Assembly: GCF_900089585.1 (NCBI RefSeq)
Contig: NZ_FLRH01000004.1
Span: 1,543,001-1,607,000 of the forward strand
Reading direction: 5' to 3'
Length of the DNA: 64,000 nt
Source: Micromonospora sediminicola
GTDB lineage: Bacteria; Actinomycetota; Actinomycetes; Mycobacteriales; Micromonosporaceae
Shown here: piece after piece, positions 7,882-15,936 of the stretch
How positions within the stretch are numbered: position 1 is the stretch's first letter
Layout of the letters: each line of letters starts with the position of its first letter
Program-made: the position numbers and the translations under genes
The notes under the pieces: model-generated
Told to the model about the DNA's origin: nothing
What the model saw: only the letters and a program-made list of their open reading frames with translations
Databases searched by the model: none

Positions 7882-9366
7882 ATGGCGACCGTCGTGGAAC
7901 GCGAGCGCAAGTACTCCGGCGACGAGGGTTTCCGGCTGCCCGACCTGACCGGGTGCGGTGGCGTCGTGACCATGTCCGACGCCACCGTCTCGGATCTGGA
8001 CGCGGTCTACTGGGACACCGACGACCTGCGGCTGCTGCGCAGCGGGCACGCGCTGCGACGGCGTACCGGCGGGCACGACGCCGGCTGGCACCTCAAGGTG
8101 GGCGCGGTCGGCGGCGCCCGCGTCGAACACCAGTTCCCGGCCGGGGAGTCCGACGCCGGGCCGCCCGCCGAGCTGGTCGCGCTGATCCGGGGCGCGTCCC
8201 GGGGCCGGCCGGTCGCCCCGGCCGCCCGGGTCGTGAACCACCGTCGGGAGCGGCGGCTGCGGGACGCGGACGGTCGGGTGCTGGCCGAGGTGGCCGAGGA
8301 CGACGTCCGGTCCGAGGACCTGGTGGACGGCACCACGCAGACCTGGCACGAGATCGAGGTCGAGCTGGTCGACGGCGACGACGGGCTGCTCGACGCGGTG
8401 GCGGAACGGTTGCGCGCGGCCGGCGCCCGGGAGGTGCCGGTCAGCAAGTCCCACCGCGCCGTCGCCGCGCGGCTCGCCCGCTTCGACGACCGCGCGCCCG
8501 AGGGCGCGGCCGGACCGGTCCTCGGGTACGCCCGGGAGCAGCGGGACGCGTTGGTCGGCAACCACGCGGCGGCGTACCAGGGCGACGAGGACGCGGTCCA
8601 CGACATGCGGGTGGCGGTCCGCCGGTTGCGGGCCACGCTGCGCACGTTCCGCGGCCTCTGGGACCGGCGGGAGAGCGAGGCGGTCCGCGCCGAGCTGCGC
8701 TGGCTCGGCGGTGAGCTGGGCCGGGTACGCGACGTCCAGGTGATGGCCGCCCGGCTCGACACGGCGGTGCACGAGCTGCCGGACGAGCTGGTGCTCGGCC
8801 CGGTCGCCGCGCGCGTCGGCGAGCGCTTCGCCGCCGACCTGGCCCGGTCGACCACCGCGCTGCGGACGGCCCTGGACTCCGACCGTTACCCCGAGCTGCT
8901 GGCCCGGCTGGACCAGCTGGTCGAGGCCCCGGCCGCCGAGGTCGACCGCCGCTGGGTGGACCGTCGGATCCGCCGCGCCCTGCGCCGCGCCGACGACCGG
9001 CTGGACGCGGCGTCGGCCGTCGCCGGGCCGGCCGGGGACCTCGCGCTGCACGAGGCGCGCAAGAAGTACAAGGCGGCCCGGTACGCGGTCGAGGTCCGCG
9101 AGCCCGCCGTGGGCAGGCCGGCCGCCCGGCTGGTCAAGCGGCTCAAGGCGCTCCAGGACCTGCTCGGCACGCACCAGGACTCGGTGGTGACCCGGGAGGT
9201 GCTGCGGCGGCAGGCCCTCCAGGCGTACGCCGAGGGCGAGAACACCTTCACCTACGGCCTCCTGCACGCCCGGCAGGCCGAGGCCGCCGGGCACGACCGG
9301 CCGGCGGTGATCCGGGCGCGGGACCGGGCCCGACGGCGCAAGGTCCGCCGCTGGCTGCGGGGATGA
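7882..9366 (+). CDS. CYTH and CHAD domain protein
   Basis: The 494-residue protein begins with a CYTH (triphosphate tunnel) domain, signalled by ERERK at residues 6-10, followed from about residue 210 by a CHAD helical domain rich in conserved His/Arg/Lys (VHDMRVAVRRLR, EARKKYKAARYAVE). CYTH enzymes hydrolyse triphosphates such as tripolyphosphate; CHAD domains bind inorganic polyphosphate. The protein probably acts on, or localises to, polyphosphate; ppx lies elsewhere in this window but not beside it. GGGAGG precedes the ATG. Confidence 0.87.
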   Translation: MATVVERERKYSGDEGFRLPDLTGCGGVVTMSDATVSDLDAVYWDTDDLRLLRSGHALRRRTGGHDAGWHLKVGAVGGARVEHQFPAGESDAGPPAELVALIRGASRGRPVAPAARVVNHRRERRLRDADGRVLAEVAEDDVRSEDLVDGTTQTWHEIEVELVDGDDGLLDAVAERLRAAGAREVPVSKSHRAVAARLARFDDRAPEGAAGPVLGYAREQRDALVGNHAAAYQGDEDAVHDMRVAVRRLRATLRTFRGLWDRRESEAVRAELRWLGGELGRVRDVQVMAARLDTAVHELPDELVLGPVAARVGERFAADLARSTTALRTALDSDRYPELLARLDQLVEAPAAEVDRRWVDRRIRRALRRADDRLDAASAVAGPAGDLALHEARKKYKAARYAVEVREPAVGRPAARLVKRLKALQDLLGTHQDSVVTREVLRRQALQAYAEGENTFTYGLLHARQAEAAGHDRPAVIRARDRARRRKVRRWLRG

Positions 9367-9411
9367 CCGGGGCCGGTGCAGAGCCGGCGCGGGAGGCGGC
9401 GCTACCGCTTC

Positions 9412-9665
9412 TCGGTGCCTTTCGAGCTGATATCGGAAACGACTCGGTTCGACCGCGGTCCCGACGTCGCGCGGTCCACCGCGCGCGACTCGTACGCCCA
9501 CCGCGGCGCGACGCGTGTTCCCGCCGGGGCGCGACGGGTGCGCCCACCGCGCGAGAGTCGTGCGCCCACCTCGCGAAGCGTGCGCCCACCGCGGCGCAAA
9601 GCGTGTTCCCGCCAAGGGCGCAGCCCGCGCTGATTCGTTTCTGATATCAGCTCGAAAGGCACTGA
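9412..9665. repeat. Inverted-repeat-bounded block of six tandem repeats
   Basis: Arms of 31 nt at 9412-9442 and 9635-9665 are inverted copies with 29 matches; both contain TCGAGCTGATATC. Between them, from about 9490 to 9613, are six degenerate units of 20-23 bp built on CGTGCGCCCACC or CGTGTTCCCGCC followed by a GCGNCGC segment. There is no conserved ORF or ribosome-binding site inside. This accounts for most of the 343-bp gap between the CHAD gene and the next gene. It looks like a small non-autonomous repeat element. Confidence 0.75.
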
Positions 9666-9709
9666 CCCGCGACCGTCCGGCAAGCGCGCCGGGTCACCCG
9701 CAACGGCGA

Positions 9710-10030
9710 TCAGAGTGTGGCGCGGGTGCGGGTCACCGCGGCGGCGGCGTCGGCCAGCACGGGCTCCGGTGGGCCGGCCAGGGCCAGGTCGGCGGCGACC
9801 ACCCGGAGCTGGTCGGGCAGGGCCAGGTCGCTGGGCAGCCGGGGCACGTCGCGGCGCGGCTCGCCGGCGGTGTCGGCGGCCAGGTTGGCGATCTCCTGGA
9901 CCAGCTTGTGCACCAGGTCGGCCCGGGACACGTTGCCCCCCTCGGCCGGCGCCGACCAGCGCGGCTGCTGCCAGTGCCCGACCTGTCGGACCAGCAGGGT
10001 CACCGCCCGGTCCAGTTCCGCTGCGCTCAT
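9710..10030 (-). CDS. Hypothetical protein, 106 residues
   Basis: The product begins MSAAELDRAV and is acidic and helical, with no membrane segment or recognised motif. A helix-forming central part (SRADLVHKLVQEIANLAAD) and a C-terminal stretch of DLALAGPPEPVLADA are visible. It lies 17 nt downstream of the BI-1-like gene on the same strand, so it is probably co-transcribed. Codon bias supports coding. I do not recognise a function. Confidence 0.65.
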   Translation of the reverse strand: MSAAELDRAVTLLVRQVGHWQQPRWSAPAEGGNVSRADLVHKLVQEIANLAADTAGEPRRDVPRLPSDLALPDQLRVVAADLALAGPPEPVLADAAAAVTRTRATL

Positions 10031-10047
10031 CGCCGCACAGTTTACGG

Positions 10048-10806
10048 TCAGCGGCGCACGTAGCTGAGCAGGCGGAGGATCTGCCAGTACAGGAAGATCA
10101 GGCCGACCAGCAGCCCGAACGCGCAGTACCAGGCGTAGCGGCGGGGCAGCCGGTTGCGGACGGACCGTTCCACCAGGTCGAAGTCGAGGACGAAGCCGAG
10201 CGCACCGGCGATGATCGCCACCACGGAGAAGACGTACGGCAACCAGCCCACCTGGCCGCTGAGGCTGTAGACCGCCACCCCCTGCCGCCCGGTGAACAGG
10301 TACGCGAGCAGGTTGACCAGGCCGAGCGCCACGATCCCGACGAGCGTGCCGATGACCAGCCGGGCCAGCCGTGGGGTGGCCCGGATCAGCCGGGCCCGGT
10401 AGAGCAGGGCCATGCCGAGGAAGACGCCGAAGGTACCGACCACGGCCTGCGCCACGATGCCCGGGTAGACCAGCTCGAACGCCCGGCTCGCCACTCCGAG
10501 CAGCAGTCCCTGGAGCACCGCGTACCCGACGATGAGCGGCGGGTTGGTGATCTGCTTGAGCGAGATGACCAGCACCAGGGCGAGGCTGGCCAGGGCGCTG
10601 CCGGCCAGCGCCGCCGAGATCCACGCGGCCTGCGGCACCACGAACCAGGCCACCGCCGCGGTGACCCCGGTGAGCAGCAGCAGGCCCACCGTCCGGGCGA
10701 CCACGTCGGCCACGGTCATCGCGTCGCCGGCCTCGACGCCGAGCACCTGCCGCTCGGTGCGACCGACGTCGTCCAGCCGGTCGAGCACCGGGTTGGCACT
10801 GCGCAC
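10048..10806 (-). CDS. Bax inhibitor-1/YccA family membrane protein (copy A)
   Basis: The 252-residue protein has about seven membrane segments and the BI-1/YccA pattern, including the shared YVFSVVAIIAGALGF and WYCAFGLLVGLIFLYWQIL blocks. The family includes putative pH-sensitive calcium leak channels; the role here is unknown. The GTG start at 10806 follows GGAGGAGGCCAC, which sets the start; an upstream extension is not supported. It is a paralogue of the next gene upstream but lacks its proline-rich N-terminus. The conserved tail LRLLSYVRR matches LRLLSYFQG of the paralogue. Confidence 0.85.
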   Translation of the reverse strand: MRSANPVLDRLDDVGRTERQVLGVEAGDAMTVADVVARTVGLLLLTGVTAAVAWFVVPQAAWISAALAGSALASLALVLVISLKQITNPPLIVGYAVLQGLLLGVASRAFELVYPGIVAQAVVGTFGVFLGMALLYRARLIRATPRLARLVIGTLVGIVALGLVNLLAYLFTGRQGVAVYSLSGQVGWLPYVFSVVAIIAGALGFVLDFDLVERSVRNRLPRRYAWYCAFGLLVGLIFLYWQILRLLSYVRR

Positions 10807-10876
10807 CGTGGCCTCCTCCCGCCGACGTACCCGGATCCCACTCTGCCCCGGGCGGGCCGGTGGGGACGGGAAAACG

Positions 10877-10915
10877 GCGACGCCCGCCGCCGCGGGAGCG
10901 GCAGGCGGGCGTCGC
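10877..10915 (-). terminator. Rho-independent terminator after BI-1 copy B
   Basis: Arms at 10877-10888 and 10904-10915 form a 12-bp GC stem (GCGACGCCCGCC) on the minus strand, followed by CGTTTTCCC. It lies 17 nt past the stop of the gene at 10932 and upstream of BI-1 copy A, so the two copies are probably separate transcripts. Confidence 0.7.
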
Positions 10916-10931
10916 GGGACGGGCGGGACGG

Positions 10932-11765
10932 TCAGTCGTCGCCCTGGAAGTAGCTGAGCAGCCGCAGGATCTCGATGTAGAGCCAGACCAGGCCGACCAC
11001 GATGCCGAACGCGGCGGTCCACGCGTAGCGCTGCGGGAGGCCCATCCGGACCCCCTCCTCGATGTCGGCGAAGTTGAGCACGAAGCTCAGCGACGCCACC
11101 ACGATGCAGACCAGGCTGAAGCCGATGGCCAGCGGGCTGCCGTCGCGCAGGTGCGTGTTGACGCCGAACAGCGACAGCACCAGGTTGACCAGCATCACGC
11201 CGAACAGGCCGGCGATCACCGCCACCATGATCCGGGCGAACTTCGGGGTGGCCCGGATGATCCGCGCCTTGTAGATCATCGCCATCAGGAAGAAGACGCC
11301 GAAGGTGGCGACCACGGCCTGGAGCACGATGCCGTCGTAGAGCGTCTCGAAGGCCTTGCTGACCATGCCGACGAAGACGCCCTCGATGATCGAGTACGCC
11401 ACCACGAGCGCCGGGTTGGCCATCCGGGAGAACGAGATGATCAGACCGAGCACCAGGCCGACCACGGCCGCGCCGATCCAGGCCACGCCGACCAGCGCGT
11501 CCGGCACGAGCACCCAGGCCGCGGCGGCCGAGGCCCCGAGGAGGGCGAGCATGAGGACCGTCTTGACGACGACGTCGTCGAGGGTCATCGGGGTCACGGC
11601 GGGCGGGGCCACCGGCTGGCCGTAGCCGCCCGGGTAGGGCTGCTGCGGCGGGTACTGCTGGGGGTATCCGGGCTGACCGTACGGCCCGGGCTGGGCGTAC
11701 CCGGCCGCCCGCTCACGCTCGGCCGCCTGGCCGAGCCGGGCGAGCACCGGGTTCGAGGTCTTCAC
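10932..11765 (-). CDS. Bax inhibitor-1/YccA family membrane protein (copy B)
   Basis: The 277-residue protein has a cytoplasmic N-terminus of about 55 residues rich in Gly/Pro/Gln/Tyr (PQQYPPQQPYPGGYGQP) and then about seven membrane segments of the BI-1/YccA family. The GTG start has GGAGG about 9 nt upstream. Both BI-1 copies begin with a TSNPVL or SANPVL motif and a short helix, showing common descent. The low-complexity N-terminus could mediate self-association; that is inference. A GC-rich terminator follows. Confidence 0.88.
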   Translation of the reverse strand: MKTSNPVLARLGQAAERERAAGYAQPGPYGQPGYPQQYPPQQPYPGGYGQPVAPPAVTPMTLDDVVVKTVLMLALLGASAAAAWVLVPDALVGVAWIGAAVVGLVLGLIISFSRMANPALVVAYSIIEGVFVGMVSKAFETLYDGIVLQAVVATFGVFFLMAMIYKARIIRATPKFARIMVAVIAGLFGVMLVNLVLSLFGVNTHLRDGSPLAIGFSLVCIVVASLSFVLNFADIEEGVRMGLPQRYAWTAAFGIVVGLVWLYIEILRLLSYFQGDD

Positions 11766-11872
11766 TTCTCAGGCCTCCCTCAGAGGTCGATCGCACGTAG
11801 ACGTGCGTCTCCAGGGTAGACGGGCCGACAACACGGCACGTCGCGCCAAGCTGTGGGAAAGCTGAGAGTTCG

Positions 11873-11953
11873 TGCCCGGGGCGGGGGTCGAACCCGCACG
11901 CCTTGCGGCAGCCGCTTTTAAGGCGGCCGTGTCTGCCGTTCCACCACCCGGGC
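11873..11953 (-). tRNA. tRNA-Leu (anticodon TAA)
   Basis: The minus strand folds as a class II tRNA: acceptor GCCCGGG (11953-11947) pairs with 11880-11874, anticodon stem GCCGC/GCGGC encloses loop CTTAAAA (anticodon TAA), a variable arm TGCCGCAAGGCGT follows, and the T arm is GCGGG TTCGACC CCCGC. The discriminator is A and CCA is not encoded. It reads UUA/UUG codons; UUA is very rare in GC-rich actinobacteria. Confidence 0.93.
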
Positions 11954-12042
11954 GGGTGACACCGGCGCGCCGACACGCGCGGGTGCAGATCTCACCGTAG
12001 CGGCTGCGCCGCCGCCCGGCGTACCCCGGCGGGCCCGGCCGA

Positions 12043-12055
12043 TATGGTCGACGCC
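12043..12055 (+). promoter_or_regulatory. Leaderless -10 box deciding the GTG start at 12056
   Basis: TATGGT at 12043-12048 fits TANNNT and is 7 nt before the GTG at 12056. The alternative ATG at 12044 lies inside this -10 hexamer, so it would not be transcribed from this promoter. Confidence 0.5.
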
Positions 12056-13882
12056 GTGAGCAGCGCCGCCCGCACGGCCCCCGGGCCCGACCGTGACCAG
12101 GCGGTCCACCCCGCGCCGGCCGGCGCGGGCCGGGCGACCCGGCTACGGGCCGCCGTCCGGCGGCGCCGGGCGGACCTGGTCGTCGGGTTCCTGTTCGTGG
12201 CGCTCGCCGGCTGGCTCACCCACGGCCTGTGGCCGTCGCCCGGCACCCGGATGCTCGCCCTCAACCCGGCCGACCAGACCCTGTACGAGTGGTTCCTGGC
12301 GCTCGACGCGCGCGCCCTGCGCGGCGAGTTCAGCCTGGTCACCGACCGGTTGAACGCGCCGGACGGGGTGAACCTGATGGCCAACACCTCGGTCGTCGCG
12401 CTCGGTGTGCTGCTCGCCCCGGTCACCGCGGCGTTCGGCGCGCCGGTCACGTTCGCCCTGCTGGTCGCCGGGAACATGGCCGGCACCGCGTTCGCCTGGC
12501 ACCTGCTGCTCACCCGCACGCTGCGGGCCGGCCCGCTCGCCGCCGCGCTCGGCGCCGCCGTCTGCGGCTTCGGCCCGGGCATGGTCTCGCAGAGCAACGG
12601 CCACCTGCACATGACCGCGCAGTGGCTGGTCCCGGTGCTGGTCTGGCTGGTGGTCCGGCTGCTGCGCGCCGCCGATCCGGCCGGGCGCCCGGACGGGCCG
12701 GACCGGCGGCGGGCGGCCTCCTCCGCGGTCGGGCTGGCCGTCGTGGCCACCGTCCAGGTCTTCGTCGGCGAGGAGGTGCTCTTCCTCACCGCGCTCACCC
12801 TGGCGGTCATGGCCGTGGCGTACGGGATGGCCGACCGGGACCTGCTCCGGCGGGCGCTGCCCACCTTCGCCGGCGGTCTGCTCTGCGCCGGCGGGCTGGC
12901 GCTGGTGGTGCTGGCGTACCCGCTCTGGGTGCAGTTCGCCGGGCCGCAGGGCGTCGCGGACGGGATGTTCCCCGCGGCCTACTTCTCCGCCGACCTCACC
13001 GGCTGGACCCGGCTCTCCGCGCTGACGGTGTTCGGCAGCCCGGAGGCGGCCCGGCTGACCACCGGGCCGGCGGAGTTCACCACGTTCCTGGGCTGGCCGC
13101 TGCTGCTGGTCACCATCGGCTGCGCGGTCTGGATGGGCCGCCGCGCGCTGGTGGTCGCCGTGGTGGCCGCGGGGCTGGTGGCGGCCGCGCTCGCGCTCGG
13201 CCCGGAGGTCGTGGTCGGCGGGGAGCGAACCGGCGTGCCCGGCCCGTACGCGCTGCTGGCCGGCCTGCCGGTGGTGGACGGCGCGCTGCCGATGCGCTTC
13301 GCGCTGGTGGTGCTGCCGCTGGTCGGCACCCTGCTCACGCTCGCCGTGCACCGGGCCCGACACGACTCCGGCCCCGCCCGCCGACTGGTCCCGGTCGCGG
13401 TCGGCGCCGCCCTGCTCAGCGTCTTCCCCACCCCCTTGCCCACGGTCGACCGGCCGGCGCTGCCCGAGTTCGTCACCGGCGGCCACTGGCGGCAGTGCGT
13501 CCGCCCCGGCGGGGTGCTGGTGCCGGTGCCCACGGCCACCCCGAAGGACCCGTGGCCGATGCGCTGGGCCACCGCCGCCGACGTCGCCTTCGGCATGCCG
13601 GAGGGCTTCTTCATCGGCCCGTACGGCGAGGGCGGCACGGCCACCATGGGCACCTGGCAGCGGCCCACCTCGGCCCTGCTGGCCGAGGTGGCCCGGCGCG
13701 GCGTGGCTCCGGCGGTCGGTGACCGGCAACGCCGGCAGGCCGCCCGGGACGTCGAGTCCTGGGGCGCGACCTGCGTCGCGGTGACCGACGACGCGCCGCA
13801 CGCGGAACTGCTGCGCCGCACCCTGGAGCAGCTCTTCGGCCCCGGCACCCGGATCGCCGACGCGTGGACCTGGCGGTTCTGA
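12056..13882 (+). CDS. Polytopic membrane protein, GT-C-like
   Basis: The 608-residue product has about ten membrane helices (roughly residues 40-470) and a C-terminal soluble domain of about 130 residues. The first extracytoplasmic loop is long and acidic-aromatic (NPADQTLYEWFLALDARAL), as in GT-C glycosyltransferases that use polyprenyl-linked sugars, and the loop NAPDGVNLMANTS recalls that class. A role in cell-envelope glycosylation is inference only. The GTG at 12056 is preferred over ATG 12044 because the -10 box TATGGT overlaps the latter. It faces ndh convergently across a strong hairpin. Confidence 0.72.
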   Translation: MSSAARTAPGPDRDQAVHPAPAGAGRATRLRAAVRRRRADLVVGFLFVALAGWLTHGLWPSPGTRMLALNPADQTLYEWFLALDARALRGEFSLVTDRLNAPDGVNLMANTSVVALGVLLAPVTAAFGAPVTFALLVAGNMAGTAFAWHLLLTRTLRAGPLAAALGAAVCGFGPGMVSQSNGHLHMTAQWLVPVLVWLVVRLLRAADPAGRPDGPDRRRAASSAVGLAVVATVQVFVGEEVLFLTALTLAVMAVAYGMADRDLLRRALPTFAGGLLCAGGLALVVLAYPLWVQFAGPQGVADGMFPAAYFSADLTGWTRLSALTVFGSPEAARLTTGPAEFTTFLGWPLLLVTIGCAVWMGRRALVVAVVAAGLVAAALALGPEVVVGGERTGVPGPYALLAGLPVVDGALPMRFALVVLPLVGTLLTLAVHRARHDSGPARRLVPVAVGAALLSVFPTPLPTVDRPALPEFVTGGHWRQCVRPGGVLVPVPTATPKDPWPMRWATAADVAFGMPEGFFIGPYGEGGTATMGTWQRPTSALLAEVARRGVAPAVGDRQRRQAARDVESWGATCVAVTDDAPHAELLRRTLEQLFGPGTRIADAWTWRF

Positions 13883-13896
13883 CCCCGGACACGGCG

Positions 13897-13926
13897 AAGG
13901 GCCCCTCCCGTACGGGAAGGGCCCTT
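13897..13926. terminator. Bidirectional terminator between convergent genes
   Basis: AAGGGCCC (13897-13904) pairs with GGGCCCTT (13919-13926), and inside it TCCCG pairs with CGGGA around a TA loop. T-rich sequence follows on the plus strand (CTTTCCG). It separates the GT-C-like gene from ndh. Its GGGCCC core resembles the window's repeat family, but the flanks differ. Confidence 0.75.
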
Positions 13927-13935
13927 TCCGTTCGA

Positions 13936-15270
13936 TCAGACGCGCGCCGCGCCGACCGGCGGGGCGGACGCCTCGGCGAACTCCTCACGCGGGTCGTGCA
14001 GCTGGCCCAGCGCGACCACCTCACGCTTGAGGAAGAACGCCAGCGACCAGTCGACCACCACGCGGACCTTGCGGTTGAACGAGGGGATCCGCGACATGTG
14101 GTACGTCCGGTGCATGAACCACGCCGGCCAACCGGTCATCTTCACGCCGTAGACCTGCGCCACGCCCTTGTGCAGGCCGAGGCTGGCCACGCTGCCGGCG
14201 TGCTTGTGCTTGTAGTCGACCGGCTCGCGCCCGCGGATCACGTTCGCGATGTTGTCGGCCATCCGGGCGGCCTGCCGCACCGCGTGCTGCGCGCTCGGCG
14301 AGCAGAAGTTGCCCGGCTCCTTGGTCAGGTCCGGCACCGCGGCGCAGTCGCCGGCGCTCCACGCGCCCTCGACCACCCGGTCGCCGTCCACCACCTGCAG
14401 CGTCGGCCGGCAGGTGATCCGGCGCCGCTCGTCGCGCGGGAAGTCGGTCGCGTCCAGCATCGGCGACGGCTTCACGCCGGCCGTCCAGACGATGGTGTCG
14501 GACGGGAAGCTGTCGCCGTCGGAGAGCTTCACGATGCCGTCGACGCACGACTCCAGCCGGGTGTCCAGCCGGATGTCCATGTTGCGCTTCAGCAGCTGCT
14601 GCACCGTGTAGGCGCCCATGTCCCGGTCGACCTCGGGCAGCACCCGGTTGGTGGCCTCGACCAGCACCCAGCGCATCTCCTCGGGCTTCAGCTCCGGGTA
14701 GTAGCGCAGCGCGTCGCGGGCCATGTCCTCCATCTCGGCGAGCGCCTCGATGCCGGCGTAGCCACCGCCCACGAAGGTGAACGTCAACGCGCGGCTGCGG
14801 ACCGCCGGGTCGGTCGTGGCGGCCGCCACGTCGAGCCGGTCCAGCACGTGGTTGCGCAGGAAGATGGCCTCACCGATGGTCTTGAACCCGATGCCGTTCT
14901 CGTGCAGGCCGGGGATCGGCAGGGTGCGGGACACCGAGCCGGGGGCGACCACCACGTGGTCGTACGGGATCTCCCGGGCCGGGCCGCTGATCGGCTGCAC
15001 CACGGCGGTCATCCGGTCGTGGTCGATCCGGGTGACCGTGCCGGCCACCACGGTGCACTTGCGCAACTCCCGCCGCAACGGCACCACGGCGTGCCGCGGG
15101 GAGATGTTGCCCGCCGAAGCCTCCGGGAGGAACGGCTGGTACGTCATGTGCGGCTGGGGGTCGACGACGACGACCTCGGCCTCACGGGAGCTCAGCTTCT
15201 TGGACAGGCGCAGAGCGGCGTACAGGCCCACGTGCCCGGCACCCACGACAAGGATCCGCTTCGGATTCAC
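13936..15270 (-). CDS. ndh: Type II NADH dehydrogenase
   Basis: The 444-residue flavoprotein oxidises NADH and reduces menaquinone at the membrane without pumping protons. The FAD-binding motif VGAGHVGLYAA lies at the N-terminus, and the NADH-binding motif VGGGYAGIEALAE near residue 160. The C-terminal part carries the membrane-association region. The GTG start at 15270 is chosen because GGGGAAAG lies about 10 nt upstream and the Rossmann strand begins immediately; upstream codons are not conserved in kind. It is monocistronic between a terminator and a divergently spaced neighbour. Confidence 0.87.
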   Translation of the reverse strand: MNPKRILVVGAGHVGLYAALRLSKKLSSREAEVVVVDPQPHMTYQPFLPEASAGNISPRHAVVPLRRELRKCTVVAGTVTRIDHDRMTAVVQPISGPAREIPYDHVVVAPGSVSRTLPIPGLHENGIGFKTIGEAIFLRNHVLDRLDVAAATTDPAVRSRALTFTFVGGGYAGIEALAEMEDMARDALRYYPELKPEEMRWVLVEATNRVLPEVDRDMGAYTVQQLLKRNMDIRLDTRLESCVDGIVKLSDGDSFPSDTIVWTAGVKPSPMLDATDFPRDERRRITCRPTLQVVDGDRVVEGAWSAGDCAAVPDLTKEPGNFCSPSAQHAVRQAARMADNIANVIRGREPVDYKHKHAGSVASLGLHKGVAQVYGVKMTGWPAWFMHRTYHMSRIPSFNRKVRVVVDWSLAFFLKREVVALGQLHDPREEFAEASAPPVGAARV

Positions 15271-15372
15271 GTCATCTATCTTTCCCCGGGGGGCTCCGGT
15301 AATCCCGCGCGAGACCCCCATCTGTGACGGAGCACAACCCGTGTGACCTGCGCAACGTCCCGGGGTGTCCCG

Positions 15373-15936
15373 TCATCTGCGACGCAGCAGCCACCCCAGC
15401 AGCGCGCTCAGCCCCACCGCGACCAGCAGCCCCACCACCGTCGCCACCTGCGAGCCCGCGGACCCGCCGACCCCGCCGAGCCAGGCCAGCACGATGCCGA
15501 CCACGGCGCTGGCCAGCACCACGCCGCCGGCCCGGGCCAGCCACCGCAGCACCAGGTCCGGGTCGATCAACCCGTCGTAGGGCAGCAGCGCGGCGAGCGC
15601 ACAGAGCGTGTGCGCCAGGTAGAGCAGCGTGGCGACCGCCAGCAACCGCCACAGCGCCGGCGGCCGGTCGAAGCCGAGCGTGGCCAGCAGCCAGCCGGCG
15701 ACCGTCACCAGCGCGGTGAACGTCGGCCAGACCCGCCTCGGCCCGACCGCCGGCAGCACCGCGGCGATGGTCAGCGCCAGCAGCGACCGCGGGGTCAGGG
15801 CCTGCACCGGGTACGCGAGCAGGAAGCCGGCCAGCACGACGAGGAAGATGCCGCCACGCACCAGCAGCGGCAGCGGGCTGACCCGGGCGGCGGCGTACCG
15901 CACCGCCCGCACCCGCTCGACCAGCGCGTCGGTCAT
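15373..15936 (-). CDS. Hypothetical membrane protein ending the MoxR-DUF58 operon
   Basis: The 187-residue protein has about five membrane helices and a basic C-terminal tail (LLRRR). Its ATG overlaps the stop of the DUF58 gene (ATGA), so it is the last member of the operon and translationally coupled. No catalytic motif is visible. Given the context it may be a membrane partner of the DUF58/MoxR pair; this is inference. Confidence 0.75.
   Translation of the reverse strand: MTDALVERVRAVRYAAARVSPLPLLVRGGIFLVVLAGFLLAYPVQALTPRSLLALTIAAVLPAVGPRRVWPTFTALVTVAGWLLATLGFDRPPALWRLLAVATLLYLAHTLCALAALLPYDGLIDPDLVLRWLARAGGVVLASAVVGIVLAWLGGVGGSAGSQVATVVGLLVAVGLSALLGWLLRRR

Noticed and set aside
9443..9634. 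Possible CRISPR array
   Set aside because: The units are degenerate and contiguous, with no unique spacers of constant length, and no cas genes are present in the window.
11873..11953. Integration site at the tRNA-Leu gene
   Set aside because: No integrase, no duplicated tRNA 3' end and no island-like genes flank it.
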